Below are positions 24,034-35,165 of a stretch of 64,000 bases of DNA, in pieces. Both the position numbers and the translations under genes were made by a program. The notes under the pieces were generated by a model. That model made no database searches. It saw nothing but the letters and a program-made list of their open reading frames with translations, and was not told the DNA's origin. The DNA comes from Eucalyptus grandis (Eukaryota; Streptophyta; Magnoliopsida; Myrtales; Myrtaceae): positions 4,722,001-4,786,000 of the forward strand of contig NC_052617.1 of assembly GCF_016545825.1 (NCBI RefSeq). The letters run 5' to 3'. The first letter of the stretch is position 1. Each line of letters opens with the position of its first letter.

Positions 24034-24334
24034 CGCTGCTTAGTCGACGACGACGGACTTGATCATGGGAGAAGAGAGAGAGAGAGAGGGTGAATATAGA
24101 GGAGAGAGAGGGGGAGTGAAATCCCCCTTCTGAAGCGTGTCCAGACGCGGATTTAGATTAGATTATTTAGAGAGCGCGTTTCGGGGGTAATGACATTTTC
24201 GTTTTTGATTGCTAAGGAATCGGCATGATCAAATAAATGGAAACTCTATATACAATTTCCAATTTTGACAATTGAAATCATTTCAATAAATAAACAAGGT
24301 CTTCTACGTCACGGGCATTTGCGTAAAAAAAAAA

Positions 24335-24660
24335 AACGGTAAATATCACCCAAAAAAATCTCAATTTATGTCAATTATGATACAAATATTCAAAAAAAAA
24401 AATCATTTCGTCATAAATTCTAAACTTGTCAATCATGCCATAAATACCCCCATATTTTTCTTTAAGTCACGATAAAACCCAAACATATATTCTCTCTATT
24501 TCCCTATCATCCGGGGCATATTTTTTATGTTGGTCTAAGGGGTATGTGTTTCAATGGGCAGGCTTAGAATTTTTAATATCACAAAAATAATTTAGGATAT
24601 TTGTATCATAATGAGCATAGTAGTTTGGGGTTTTTTTTGTTGTATTAATTATAAAAAAAA
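24335..24660. mobile_element. MITE with ~55-bp terminal inverted repeats
   Basis: The left end ('taaatatcaccc', 'aattatgatacaaatatt') is inverted at the right ('aggatatttgtatcataatgagc', 'ttggggtttttttt'). It is about 325 bp, non-coding, with long imperfect inverted ends of a MULE-like kind. No clear target duplication was found. It lies ~300 bp upstream of the ANTH gene start. Confidence 0.6.
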
Positions 24661-24664
24661 GAAT

Positions 24665-26700
24665 ATTGCACGCTGATGTTGTACCTCATATGAATTCAAT
24701 TAGAAATTGGATACACTTAATACCCCTTTTTTTTGTGCAATAATTTAAAGGTCCGTGACCGAATGCAAGGAGGAAGAGGTCAAGGTGATAAGAAACTTAG
24801 GTGCGTAACATGCGCGTGGGCCATGGAAAGCGACGGGCGGGTCATTCAAATTTAATTTAGTCCACCGAAGAAAAGACGGGCCGAGAAGGAAAATCCAAGG
24901 AGGAAGAAGGAAGGAGGCAAGGAGGAAGGCGCGGAGGAAGCTGCCACTTGCCGCGCACGACCCCATCGCCTGTCTGACCTTTCGATTAATTAAGGAAGGA
25001 TGGACATGGAGAATCCCAGTCGGCTGTTTAGAACGAGTCGAAGTCGTTTAGTAATAGGTTTTGGTCCGGCGAAAATTATTCCCCCGATTAATTTAGGTCG
25101 TTAGCTAAATGACAGAATGCGCTGTGATTTTTATTTCCCCCCCCTCTTTTGTGTGAATTCAGGTAGAAATTATTAGAAAGTCATGTTGGGGTTGTCGAGA
25201 GATTAGTGTACGAGATTAATTTATCCCATGAGGTGGCAAATTCTAGTTAAGCGTTTAATCAAGTGACTCTAATTAAAGTAGCCGACAATGATGTTGTGCG
25301 TCACTTAGCATGTAATTATTTCACAGAAATCGATGATTTAGAAAAAAAAATATTTTCCTTTAATTTAATAATTTATGCTGCTTAAAAGAGTTGGTCAATC
25401 CGTCTTAGTATTGAATACTATTCAAACATTAAAGACGATATTAATTGGAGATCGCATCGTCTTTAAAAAGCATATATATTTCCAAAATTATTGACAATTA
25501 CTTCCTTGAGACAATTGCCCGATGATATGTATTTGAACGCGTGCAATAGGTACATTCATGTCAAGACAATATTTTGCTTTCCCCCGTTCTTTGTTGGAGA
25601 AATTTAACTCTAACCAAGGTTTATAATTGGTGGATTATAGATATAGAAATAAGGTGGATGATGTCCATATTTATGACTAATCTTTAAAGGATGGATTGAA
25701 AGAAAATTTCCCCACTATAGATGAAGGGAAATGTGACCCCGTTTGGAGCTCAAGTGAGTGCACCGGTGCCACGAGTCCTTTGTAAGTGCCATGATCTGGG
25801 CTTGTCCGGGATGTATTGTCCATGACCACTTGGGTCCAGCAACATGCCGACAGAGTATAGGATATAGTAGACATTTCAGATTTATCTTATCTTTGGTGAT
25901 TTATAGACTGTGTCATCTCAAACACTCGTGGTGTTTCCTCATATTAGAATGGATATTGTAAGTAAAGCTTTTTCGGGAGGTTCAACTGCTTAAACTCTCT
26001 TATCCTAATTGTTCCTTGATGTATATCGCTTGTATGGTTGTAAATCGAGTTGAATATTTTCTCACAAGACATTTTTCATTCATTCAATCTTTCTTTTAAA
26101 TGATTAACAATTATGCATGCTGTCATGATGTTTCTCGAGGTGAATCATCAAGGGAAAGTTAATGATTGTAGTGTGATGTTTAACACGGACTATCTCAATT
26201 TCTACTAATCGCAATTTGATACTCAAATTTGTAAGAATTATTATGTGGCCCACGTGATATTATTAATTAATGATTTAATAAATATTTAATACTAAAATGT
26301 ATTGGTTATTAAAAGTTACGACTCTAATGAAAGGATACAATCCTTATTTGGAAGTTACCATTTTTTTCTAAAAAAGTACAACTCTCACGAAAAGTTAACA
26401 AAAAAAAAATGCCTTGATGGAAGGCCTCTTTTGATAGTGTGTATAAATAAGATGGTCCTCTCTCCACCCACGATGTGGGAAACTTATGTATTTATCCTCC
26501 ATCAAACATAATACGTTAAGGAAAAGTAGGTTAATGGAGAGAAATCAAAGTTTTGTGCTTTATTGGCTTTTTGCAATAATTATCTTCAAGGGTATTGCTA
26601 TGGATGAATGTATATCTTCATTTTTCTCATCATGAAAATCATAAAGATCAAAAATCCTGTATTTTTTGTATTTCCACATAAAAAAAAAATTTGCGTTATT
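24665..26700. other. intergenic, no gene recognised
   Basis: A 73-codon minus frame (24745-24966) begins with a hydrophobic stretch but has no family motif. 26440-26500 has 'tataaata' and 'cccacgatgtggga', a style seen in plant LTR leaders, but no paired repeat was found. Confidence 0.35.
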
Positions 26701-26704
26701 GCTT

Positions 26705-28462
26705 ACAGATTCAACATGTAATTTATTTTACCTTTTGGAGTGGTAATCAATTAGGGTTGATTAGAAACCAAAGAAAATTGTGGAAGGATATTTTATTTCT
26801 ATGAATGAGAAATTCACAAATACGGGGGCTTGTTTTAGGTAACTTCTTAGTTTACTTTTAAAAATATTTTGAACACAATCTTAGTCAATTTTAATCCTAA
26901 ACCACGAACATACAAGAGTGATCACACGGCTGCATAAACAAGAATTTAGCGATCAATGATCAGAGTAGCAAATAAGTTGCTTAGGAAGATCAAAAAAAGA
27001 CCTTGATGAGCTAAAAATTTCAAAGGCAAAGCTTTATTATCATTGCACACATCGAGAGTTCTGTAAAGTATTAACTAAAAACCAAATAACGGTGTGATGT
27101 ATGAATGGCCTAGTCTAATGTAATTAATCCTTTTTGGAGTTTTTCTTTGAAATAATCATGAATAAATTTAAATGCTATGTCTATATGAGTTCTAACTTAA
27201 TAGGCATTAATGAACAAACATGAAATCTAAATAACATATAGGCGATGTTAATTAACTTAAATGAGACCTATATGCAACTCTAATGACGAATCAATTAGTC
27301 CTATTATTTAATCTAATGAGAGATTTTGAACTTTTTTTCTAATAGAAATAAAAAAAAAACTAAATAAGATACCAAAACCGGACCGAAGTGACATTATTAA
27401 GGAATGATGACCTTAACGATGCAATGAAATTATTTTTGTAGTTCTCATAATAGGGGAATATTTCATAAATTAATGACAAGCTCTGAAAAGCCCATATAAT
27501 CAAATACTCGAACATCCAAAATAGGAAACGAATGTTTATAATAGGAATATTTCCTAAACTAATGACATGCAATGTATAAGCCCACAAAATCAAATACTCA
27601 CAACATCCAAAATAGGAAAAGAAGAAATCGGGGATATGATCTTGGGTCTTAAAAATCGAAACCCCAATTGTAACAATTTAAATGAGAAAATTTTCTGTTT
27701 AGGAAACACCTAAAATCTCAAATCAAATCGTGTCAGAATCAAATAACCATAACAAAGGCAATTGAATATTTAAATTAAATATAACTTAGGACATTACCCA
27801 GATTGGAATATCAACTCAATCGATGACCGACATGACGAAGATTGTAATCAGCATCGGCAGGGAAGGGCAAGAGGCAGCAATTAGCAACGCCAGGGCTGTG
27901 AACATCATAAGGGGAACTCTGGATCTTTGATGCACAATTCCTTTGGTGAAGTTGAAGAAATAGTTGTTCTAGAGATTTTCTCAAAATTTCAACATACTCT
28001 GACTTAGAACGAACGCATGCTCACAGTTTTCGCGCGTCCGTGCACTGGACTCTCCGGCAGTTCGATCAGTCCAACTTTCTCCTTTAAAGACGTACTTCCA
28101 AATAATTTCTCACCAATCCCACCAGACTTTACTATACTTTGCACGAATTTTGAGTGCGATCCAACGGGACTAGAACTTTTCTGCTACTTCTGCTGCCAAG
28201 GAAGAGACCTTCCCCATTTTTTTCGAATTTTTTTCTCCACGACCCCTCTCAGCCAAGAGAGGTATTTATAGTTTCCACTAGGTCGAGTTTTACTTAAGAT
28301 CAAGGGTTATCTAATAAGAGTTTGATCCGACTCGAAAAGCTTCTCAAAAGCTCGATCAGTTTTGGTCATTATATCTTCCAAGGCTTGATTCATCAAACCA
28401 CATTGGAAAAGGCGGCAGATAGGATAATATGTCCTTCAAACGACCAGCCCCCTCTTTTTCGG
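26705..28462 (-). mobile_element. diverged Tat/Ogre-like LTR with polypurine tract
   Basis: 26710-26860 parallels the LTR at 49980-50130 ('aacatg.aattt', 'ttgattagaaacc', 'ttatttctatgaat' against 'ttacttctacgaat', 'tacggggactt'). On the minus strand there is a TATA-like CTATAAATACCTC (about 28259-28271), then a GC-richer segment, matching the order in the big element. The right edge reads 'gaccagccccctctttttcgg', on the minus strand a polypurine tract before TGGTCG, as at 52730. It looks like an old 3' LTR plus PPT with the interior lost. A 84-codon frame at 28017 is not a gene. Confidence 0.55.
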
Positions 28463-28985
28463 TAAAGCATGGGTATGAAACGATTCTAAAGTGAATATGA
28501 ATAGAATTGAACGAATAACCACTAAATCACGAAAACAGCAACGGAGATGAAACCTCATCGACAAGGAGTTGAGTATGGCCGGCCATAGCACTCAATTGCT
28601 CCTTGCACTCAATTGTGCCGTGCAATGTTCCGTGATAACATCACGTTAAGACCATGTAATGTGATGCATGACTTAAATAATTACGAATATGAACTATGTT
28701 AACGGTGCTTTTGTTTAGGAATAGGGGTCAATCCCAATTTTCTTATGTAATAGATCACTAATGGGTCGGCAAAACTTAAATATGAACATGTATGCTTTGA
28801 CATCAGGTATTGCGTGCTTAAGTTGACTAGTTTAGTACTCGCAACTAAGGAGTTACGTGCCATATGGTCCTTTAAATTGGGCGATTAGCCTAGATTGTGA
28901 CAACAAGAGATAGTCTACCGAAAGAGTTTCTTTCTTTTATTCATGTTGCATTTTTATGAATATCATAAAATAAATTATTTTGTCT
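28463..28985. other. intergenic, no gene seen
   Basis: 'actcaattg.tccttgcactcaattgtgc' near 28600 is a small direct repeat. Nothing else is supported. Confidence 0.35.
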
Positions 28986-28989
28986 CTTT

Positions 28990-29215
28990 CGACTTCCCTG
29001 ATAGGGGCAATCCGTTCCCAATCCGGTTCAATTCCAAGGTGGAATTGAAAATCAAACTAGGAGGGTTGGTTCCCAAAATTGGGAATCGAGAATTAGACCA
29101 GATCATTGATTCTCACCTTGGAACTGAGAACCAAATTGCCACCCATAGGAATCACCCAAAACCGGCCAATCCAAGCAATTCCCAATTTGGGCCATTCCTA
29201 TTGCACACCCCCATT
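28990..29215. mobile_element. short repeat element with 'ggttcc/ggaacc' interior, weak inverted ends
   Basis: The left end 'gataggggcaatccg' and right end (reverse complement 'ggggtgtgcaatagg') are weakly inverted. The interior has 'ggttcaattcc', 'ttgggaatcgag' and 'ggaactgagaacc'. Related wording occurs at 9780-9900, 46775-46910 and 62008-62150. It is non-coding. Confidence 0.35.
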
Positions 29216-29374
29216 CCACACCACAACACGTGGATTTTCACCTCCGGTCCTTACAGAATTATTATATTCAGTGGGCAAAGAAAATCGGAAAAAGAAAAAA
29301 ATCTCCATTTGAGAGATGAGAATGAGAAAATGAAAAACGTACAGAAAGGGCACACATAATAACCATTTCATTTA

Positions 29375-30380
29375 TGACTAGAATTTGTTCTCAAGAATAG
29401 GTTTGAAACAAAATTTTGTTTGGTAACACAATATTATTTTTCTATTTCTCGAACAAATTTTTAGTCTAGGAAAAGGTTTGGAAAAAAAATGAGAAGTAAA
29501 AATTTTAAACTTCTCTATTTTTGGAATAAAAATGATAAATAAAAATTATTTTCATCACTCACCCTTGTTACTGTCATTGTCGGTCACCATTTGCTGCCTA
29601 CCAGCCATCATTCTCCGCATCATTTGGTTCCCATCTGCCATCGTTCGGTTGCTAGCCACTACTGCCAACTACCATCGGTAACATGAAATGAAGAAATTTT
29701 GTATTGTTATCAAATGAATTTATATTTCGCGAACATAAATTTTGTATCACTATTAAACACATATTTTTACTTAGAAAATCATCCGCAAAATAAAAAAAAT
29801 ATCTATTTCTGGTCAAAAATTGATTTTTGGAATAAGATGATTATCATTTGCATTCAAAGTGTTCACTACCTGGAGCTTTGCGGGCTGGGCTTAGCCATCG
29901 CTTTTGTCCACGGGTCAGGCCATTCGCAAGAAGGCTTTTGATGAATGGAGCCTAAGCCGATAGCGATCCTTTTAGGAATGTGATCTATCCACGATCGATT
30001 TCCCCACGTATTTTGCCTAAATGTGCGTAAGTTTAGTTGCAAATTGGAAAGCCGACATTTTTTTTTTCTTTCAATCGAGAAAAGGGCCGGGAAAAGAAGT
30101 AGCGCTAACGATCTCCACCGGACTTTGTTATGAGGATCTCGCACCAGCTGCATGATTGTTCAAGAGTAGTGATCCCATGATCGCGCCCCGCCAAGATGCT
30201 ATCATAAAATGAGCCTCTCCAGGTGAGATATGCTGCAGCTGGATAAGGCAGCACGAGCCATTTAAAGGGTCGCTCACGACGCGAATTACCTCCGTGACCT
30301 TATGTCTCCCTTTATCATCAAACCAACCACCTTGGTGATAAAGAATGGCGAGTATTCGATACCACAATTAACGACAACTT
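29375..30380. other. repeat-like intergenic sequence
   Basis: 29380-29480 ('gtttggtaacacaa', 'tctatttctcgaacaa') resembles the ends of the element at 2797-3539, but a second end could not be fixed. The rest, up to the LINE relic, has no recognised gene. Confidence 0.35.
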
Positions 30381-30384
30381 CACC

Positions 30385-30815
30385 AAATATGGTATATTGG
30401 AAAAGGTTGGCAGGGGTAAGAGACCCGATTTGTGGGCAAGGCCTTTTGTCTTTGGGGTTTTTCGATTCAGTCTGCATCTTTATTACATGTTCTCTCGCTA
30501 CGGGCTAACTTCAGATTTGAGAACTTCTTCAATCGAGCTTGGGCTTCGACGATAAGCGCACTGGCTTCCCGTCCAGCTTGATCATACCAGTTCCGACTAC
30601 TCTAGCTCCAAGCTCTAAACACAAGTTAGATCCTCCTTCTAAGCGGTCTAGGGCTTGACCTCCTGTTAACACCTTTGCTTGCATGGCTGAAGATACCGGA
30701 ACCGGTTGAAAAGAAGCCATCTACCAGGACGCTGGAGATGTCATGGCACACATAGGTTATAGCACCCTCGCTCATTCCTTCAACGAAAGATTCGTGAACG
30801 TTTATTTTGAGGATA
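30385..30815 (-). pseudogene. LINE ORF2 RNase H-region relic
   Basis: Reading the minus strand from about 30808 gives LKINVHESFVEGMSEGAITYVCHDISSVLVDGF, corresponding to the catalytic start of plant LINE RNase H domains (usual form KINVDGSF..G..R). After frameshifts it gives LKKFSNLKLARSERTCNKDAD, a TGA where Trp is usual, then IEKPQRQKALPTN, the usual C-terminal motif. The first catalytic Asp is replaced by His (NVH). No complete frame or poly-A was found; it is an old dead copy of a different subfamily from 8426-9317. Confidence 0.65.
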
Positions 30816-31427
30816 TCACAATCCGAAGATCTTAATAACGAGATGAGTCCAAGAAATTAAATAAACAAACAACAAAAGGGTAGTTCCACTCATATCATTA
30901 ATTAACATGTTCCTCAAAATTTAAATGCTTGGAGTTCCGGCCAATTTGAAATGGCAAGACTTAGACATTAAGATAAACAAGCTAACAAATTGGTTCGCCT
31001 TAATTTTTTCTTTTTGGTGGTCTAGTAACGATCACATTAGCTCAGTTTGTTTGTTGGCTTTTGATTTTTTGAATAAAATCGTTCTTCAAAAAATTAGCTT
31101 GCGTGTCTTGAATAACCCAAATTGACAATTCCTTTGTTTTCGTTGGATAAAAATCATAAAATAGAAACGGACTAAAGAGCCATTCGTGTTCCCCTCGCTT
31201 GTCCAAATCGCAAGCCCAAGCGTCGATGACTTTTGTACAAAGAGCCACTTTGTTTTTTCCAAACCCCGAAAAAAAAAATTAAACGTGACAGCAGGCCAAA
31301 AAAAAGAAAAAAAATAAAGAAAATTGGAAAAAAAAAAATCTAATGTACACAAAAATCAAACCTCCCAAGGTCCAAGTCATACCATCGACAAAAAAAAAAA
31401 AAAAAAAAAAGGTCCAAATCATACCGT

Positions 31428-32690
31428 CTAAGTTTGACTGCTCGGCTGCCGAAGCCAATCGGTCGACCGCTCGCCCGCCTCCACGTCCCTCCCCACGAAC
31501 CACCGGTCGAACGGCGGCGACTTATCCGGCTTCGAAGAGCTCCTCAGCGGGCTCCTACCCACCTCGACGGCGGCGGCGGCTTGCCTCGCCCCCGCCCTTG
31601 CCGAACCAGTTTTGGAGATGAACGGCGGCGTCATGGAGAACGCCCACTTGGCGTACCGGCCTTCCCGGTCGAACCGCTCGTTGATCAGCGGCGGGTCCCT
31701 CCCGCCGCGCCGGCTGCTCCCGCTCCGGTAAGCGGTCCTCGGGCTGCTCGCCCGCGGGAACGCGACGCAGCTCCTCGCCCTCTCCAGCCGCGCGTCGTTG
31801 ATGATCCGGGTCCGCACGTCCTCGGGCAGCCTCAGCGTGAACCGCTCGCAGTCGTCGCCCGGTCGGACCAGCCACAGCGAGTGGCCCGTGGAGTGCGACC
31901 GCGGGAAACGGAACATCCTCGCGAGGCGCATCCCGGTGGAGCTCGACCGACGCGGCCCGCCCTCATCGGCTGTAGAATTCGCGTCCCGCCTGGGCGATGG
32001 CTTGACTCCTTCACTCGGCGGTCGCGGCTCATCGTGGTGGGGACTGACATGGACGCTGACGTGACCCTGGGAACCGCCGGCGTCGGGTGCCGGGTCCTGG
32101 TCGAGCAGCTGCACGGCCGGAGGGAGGACCTCGCCGGGTTTGAGCGCGAGGTCGGCCCGGCAGACGGGACAGGTGGTGTGCGACGAGAGCCAGGAGTCGA
32201 TGCAGTCCGGGTGGAACGCGTGGCTGCACTTGGGGATCAGGCGGAGCGTCTCGTCGTCCTGGAACTCGTTCAGGCACACCGCGCACTCCAGCGCCCCTTT
32301 CCCGATCTTGAGCCCCTTCACCGACGAGTACAGGAACGTGGGGAAGGCGTCGATGACCGAGGGGTCGAGCCCGCGCGCCGCCCCCCGCAGCGACCGCCGC
32401 CCGAAGGCGTAGGACCCCGCGGGATCGCCGCGGCCGTTCCGCCCGGCGGCGCACTGGCGGACGTAGACGGAGAAGAAGCCCATGACGAAGAAGGCGCTGA
32501 CCAGGACCACCATGATTACGGCCATGGAGGAGTTGAACCTCTGGCCGTCCTGGAGGGGGGCCGGCGGAGTAGGGGGTCCGCCTACCGCCGCGGGGTTGTT
32601 CTGGGAAGCGGCGCGAACGGACAGGAGCAAGAGGAGGAGGGGGAGGAGCTGGAGCGCGCGAGGGCGGCCATGAAGTGGAGGATCCCTCAT
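31428..32690 (-). CDS. RING-H2 E3 ubiquitin ligase, ATL6/ATL31-like
   Basis: ATL proteins are membrane-anchored E3 ligases that pair with E2 enzymes; ATL6/ATL31 act in carbon/nitrogen response and defence in Arabidopsis. This intronless 420-residue protein starts at the ATG at 32690. A signal-like leucine-rich N-terminus (about 1-27) is followed by one membrane segment (about 56-78), the GLD motif (108-110) and a RING-H2 finger with C136, C139, C155, H157, H160, C163, C174 and C177 (CAVCLNEF to CPVC). The C-terminal half carries MFRFPRSHSTGHSL and ERFTLRLPEDVR, hallmarks of the ATL6/31 subgroup. A TATA-like site on the same strand lies at 32855-32849. The 543-codon plus-strand frame (31434-33065) is a GC-rich shadow. 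Confidence 0.92.
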   Translation of the reverse strand: MRDPPLHGRPRALQLLPLLLLLLSVRAASQNNPAAVGGPPTPPAPLQDGQRFNSSMAVIMVVLVSAFFVMGFFSVYVRQCAAGRNGRGDPAGSYAFGRRSLRGAARGLDPSVIDAFPTFLYSSVKGLKIGKGALECAVCLNEFQDDETLRLIPKCSHAFHPDCIDSWLSSHTTCPVCRADLALKPGEVLPPAVQLLDQDPAPDAGGSQGHVSVHVSPHHDEPRPPSEGVKPSPRRDANSTADEGGPRRSSSTGMRLARMFRFPRSHSTGHSLWLVRPGDDCERFTLRLPEDVRTRIINDARLERARSCVAFPRASSPRTAYRSGSSRRGGRDPPLINERFDREGRYAKWAFSMTPPFISKTGSARAGARQAAAAVEVGRSPLRSSSKPDKSPPFDRWFVGRDVEAGERSTDWLRQPSSQT

Positions 32691-32848
32691 GCCCAGCGAT
32701 TTCTCGGCCGCTCCGAAGGGAAAGCAAAGCGAGAAGAAGAGAGAAAGTGCCTTTTTTCAAATCGGAAGTCTCTCTTTCTCAAACGGCCATTTTCAACCTT
32801 TTCGGAAGCGCGAGGGACCTGCGGAAGCGGGCGACGCCGCGCAGCTCG

Positions 32849-32855
32849 TTATATA
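32849..32855 (-). promoter_or_regulatory. TATA box candidate for the ATL6/31-like gene
   Basis: TATATAA on the minus strand lies ~160 bp before the start codon, in otherwise GC-rich DNA, making it a clear local anomaly and a plausible core promoter. Confidence 0.5.
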
Positions 32856-33064
32856 CGGCGCGGGGCGGCGAGGGAGAGGAGCGGGCACGCGCGTGCGGCC
32901 GCCCGTGGGGGAATTCTCCGAGAGAGGGGAGCAGTTCTGACTTCTGAGGAGACGAGGAAATTAAAGAAAAACAACAAGGGAGGGGGGAGCGGGCCCTACC
33001 TTGGACAGAGGCTTTCGTTAGATAGGATTTTTTCACTCTGTATCGGTGAGGGGCCCCACGTGTA

Positions 33065-35100
33065 AGCGGGAAATGGGCAAACTTCTAGCTAATGCGGATG
33101 AGCTTTCCGGTTTTGGCCGCTAATTAATAGGAAGCTGGATTTCATGCCAAAATGGTAACGCATCGAATCTTAAACCATGTCTAGACCCAAAATATAAATA
33201 TATATATATATATATATTAAACTATTAGGATACATTAAGCGGAGCTGTTAATATGTGCCATTGATGGGTTTGGGTTAACTAACTCCTTATAATTTTCTAG
33301 AAGGTCGGACTATTCACTACCAAAGATATTAGAGTCGAGATGTTGACGGTAACTTAGAGCACAAGGACTGCAACTGTTCCCTTGTTGTCTGGCTATTTAT
33401 ATGTAATTTAGGTTGGAGGACCTGAGTAATAATATTTTGTTCAAAGTAACATGCTCAAACCAAATCATGCGTACGCATGCGCATATTAGATTCTGTTTTG
33501 ACATCTTTTGTTGCATTGAATTTGTGATGTTCAATCATTGTAGCAACCAATGCCACAAAAAGAGAGGAGAAGAAAAAAGAAATCTTTATAAATATTACAT
33601 TTCTCATATTTCTATATCAATGGTGCTAGGCATTAATATGTTTAATTCGAGTTGGTTTTGTTGTATTTATGGTGGGTAATGGATTAACGAAAGTAAGTAA
33701 AATGATATATGTCGTTTCCATATATCTCATTAATTTGTGTCTCTCTTGAGTTAGTGTATTTTTTTGAACTATTTAATTCATATTTCATGTGTCTCCTGGA
33801 TTCTTCTATCCATTTAATTGATGTATTTTTTAGATTCTTGTATCTATTTAATTTATGGTTCATGTATATCTTATATATATGAATTTTAAAACTCTATAAA
33901 TATTAAAACTCTATAAATAGACTTCAAGATCTTCATTCCAAGAAGAAGTATAAAAACATCCACATCTCCTCTCTTCAAGTTTCTATAAGTGTGTCGGTTT
34001 CAATAAGTATTTGACGGAGTGACATTAATCTTTGGCCAATATTAGAAGCCGAATGCTAGTCCCTACTAACATTAATCTTTCAGCCTTCCCAATATTGGGT
34101 TTAACTTAAAAGCTCATTCAAAATAGTTGTCAAGCGATCTAGCATTTCCCTAAGGGATTTTGGAGGCCGAAAATCCATTGAAAATGCTTAATCAAATGCA
34201 CCCTTAGTACAATTGGTAGAAACTAGTCATCTTAAGGAGATTCAATTAGCAGCACCTTACCTTCAATTTCAATTTCTTTTTGTTATTACTTTCTCGAATT
34301 AATTTTCTGATTACGACAACTATTGTTATGTATTCTTCCTCCAATAAGTCTTCTTCTTCTCCATATTTTCGAAGAGGTTTTCAACAAGATAGACATGGAA
34401 TGCTTATAAAAGTTCTTACTATGTTGAATTCTTTTTTTTCCCCCAAATTTTAATTGAGGGTTAGTAAGATTACTGTTGAGTGATACGCTCCAAAATACAT
34501 TGCTCACCCGTTTGATTCCGGTTCAAGCATTCGTGAGAAAACTCCTGCTTTAACATGAGATCATAGCGCACATATCATGGCCAAGTAAGCATCTGAACTG
34601 AAGCTAAGCAGTTTGGCAAAGCGCGACAGCCGAAAACTCCTGAAAGCACACGGAGGAAAAGAGGGAAGTGTACTCTGCAATGTTTAATTTTGCTCCGGAA
34701 CTACTTCTTATGTAGCCAAAAAAGGAAAAGAAGGCAAAAATGGAGATTAACGCAGAACAAAACCTAAGTAGAGAACCATGTGCCTACAATTTGAATCTGT
34801 CAAATGAACAGCGTGGTGAATGGTGATTGAAAGGGGATTACGGACACCACGGAGTAAACGGAAGTTGGGCAGTCAATACCACGGAAGTTTCCGGCACTGG
34901 TCCCCGCCGGACAATCCAAACCGTTGACCAGAACAAGAACCCGGACCCACAAGGAAAATTTAGAAAGCATATCCTATGTAAACTGCGTGAATCCACGTGT
35001 TCCGAAGCTTCATTAGTTTTATGTTCATTTCACACGAGGAAAGGAGAGAGAACCATGGCGTGCAACTGGCTCCCTAGGTTGGACAATACTTTCAAAGGAT
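33065..35100. other. intergenic, AT-rich, TA microsatellite
   Basis: A (TA)n run lies at about 33190-33217. 33870-33990 holds 'actctataaat' twice in 20 bp and 'ttcattccaagaagaag', resembling a copia-type LTR promoter or a gene leader, but no paired LTR or following coding region was found. A fragment near 34560-34625 vaguely resembles 5S rRNA and is not called. Confidence 0.35.
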
Positions 35101-35123
35101 TTTAATGATTAAAAAAGAGACTT

Positions 35124-35149
35124 TTTTTTTTTTTTTTTTTTTGGTCGGT
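35124..35149 (-). mobile_element. minimal retroposon: poly-T plus GGTCGGT between 16-bp repeats
   Basis: GATTAAAAAAGAGACTT (35107-35123) and GATTAAAAAGAGACTT (35150-35165) flank a T-run ending in GGTCGGT. On the minus strand the insert reads ACCGACC followed by poly-A, nearly the same seven bases as at 9331-9337. It looks like a second extreme 5' truncation of the same retroposon family. Confidence 0.6.
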
Positions 35150-35165
35150 GATTAAAAAGAGACTT

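Noticed and set aside
28017..28271. 84-codon frame
   Set aside because: It lies in the old LTR and has no family similarity.
31434..33065. 543-codon plus-strand reading frame
   Set aside because: It is antisense to the well-supported ATL gene, made of Arg/Pro/Gly/Ala-rich low-complexity sequence produced by GC-rich codons.
33500..34020. solo copia LTR
   Set aside because: TATA-like sites are present, but no TG/CA ends with a target duplication could be fixed.
34560..34625. possible 5S rRNA-like fragment
   Set aside because: Only scattered matches ('catctgaact', 'ctaagcag') and no full box A/C arrangement.
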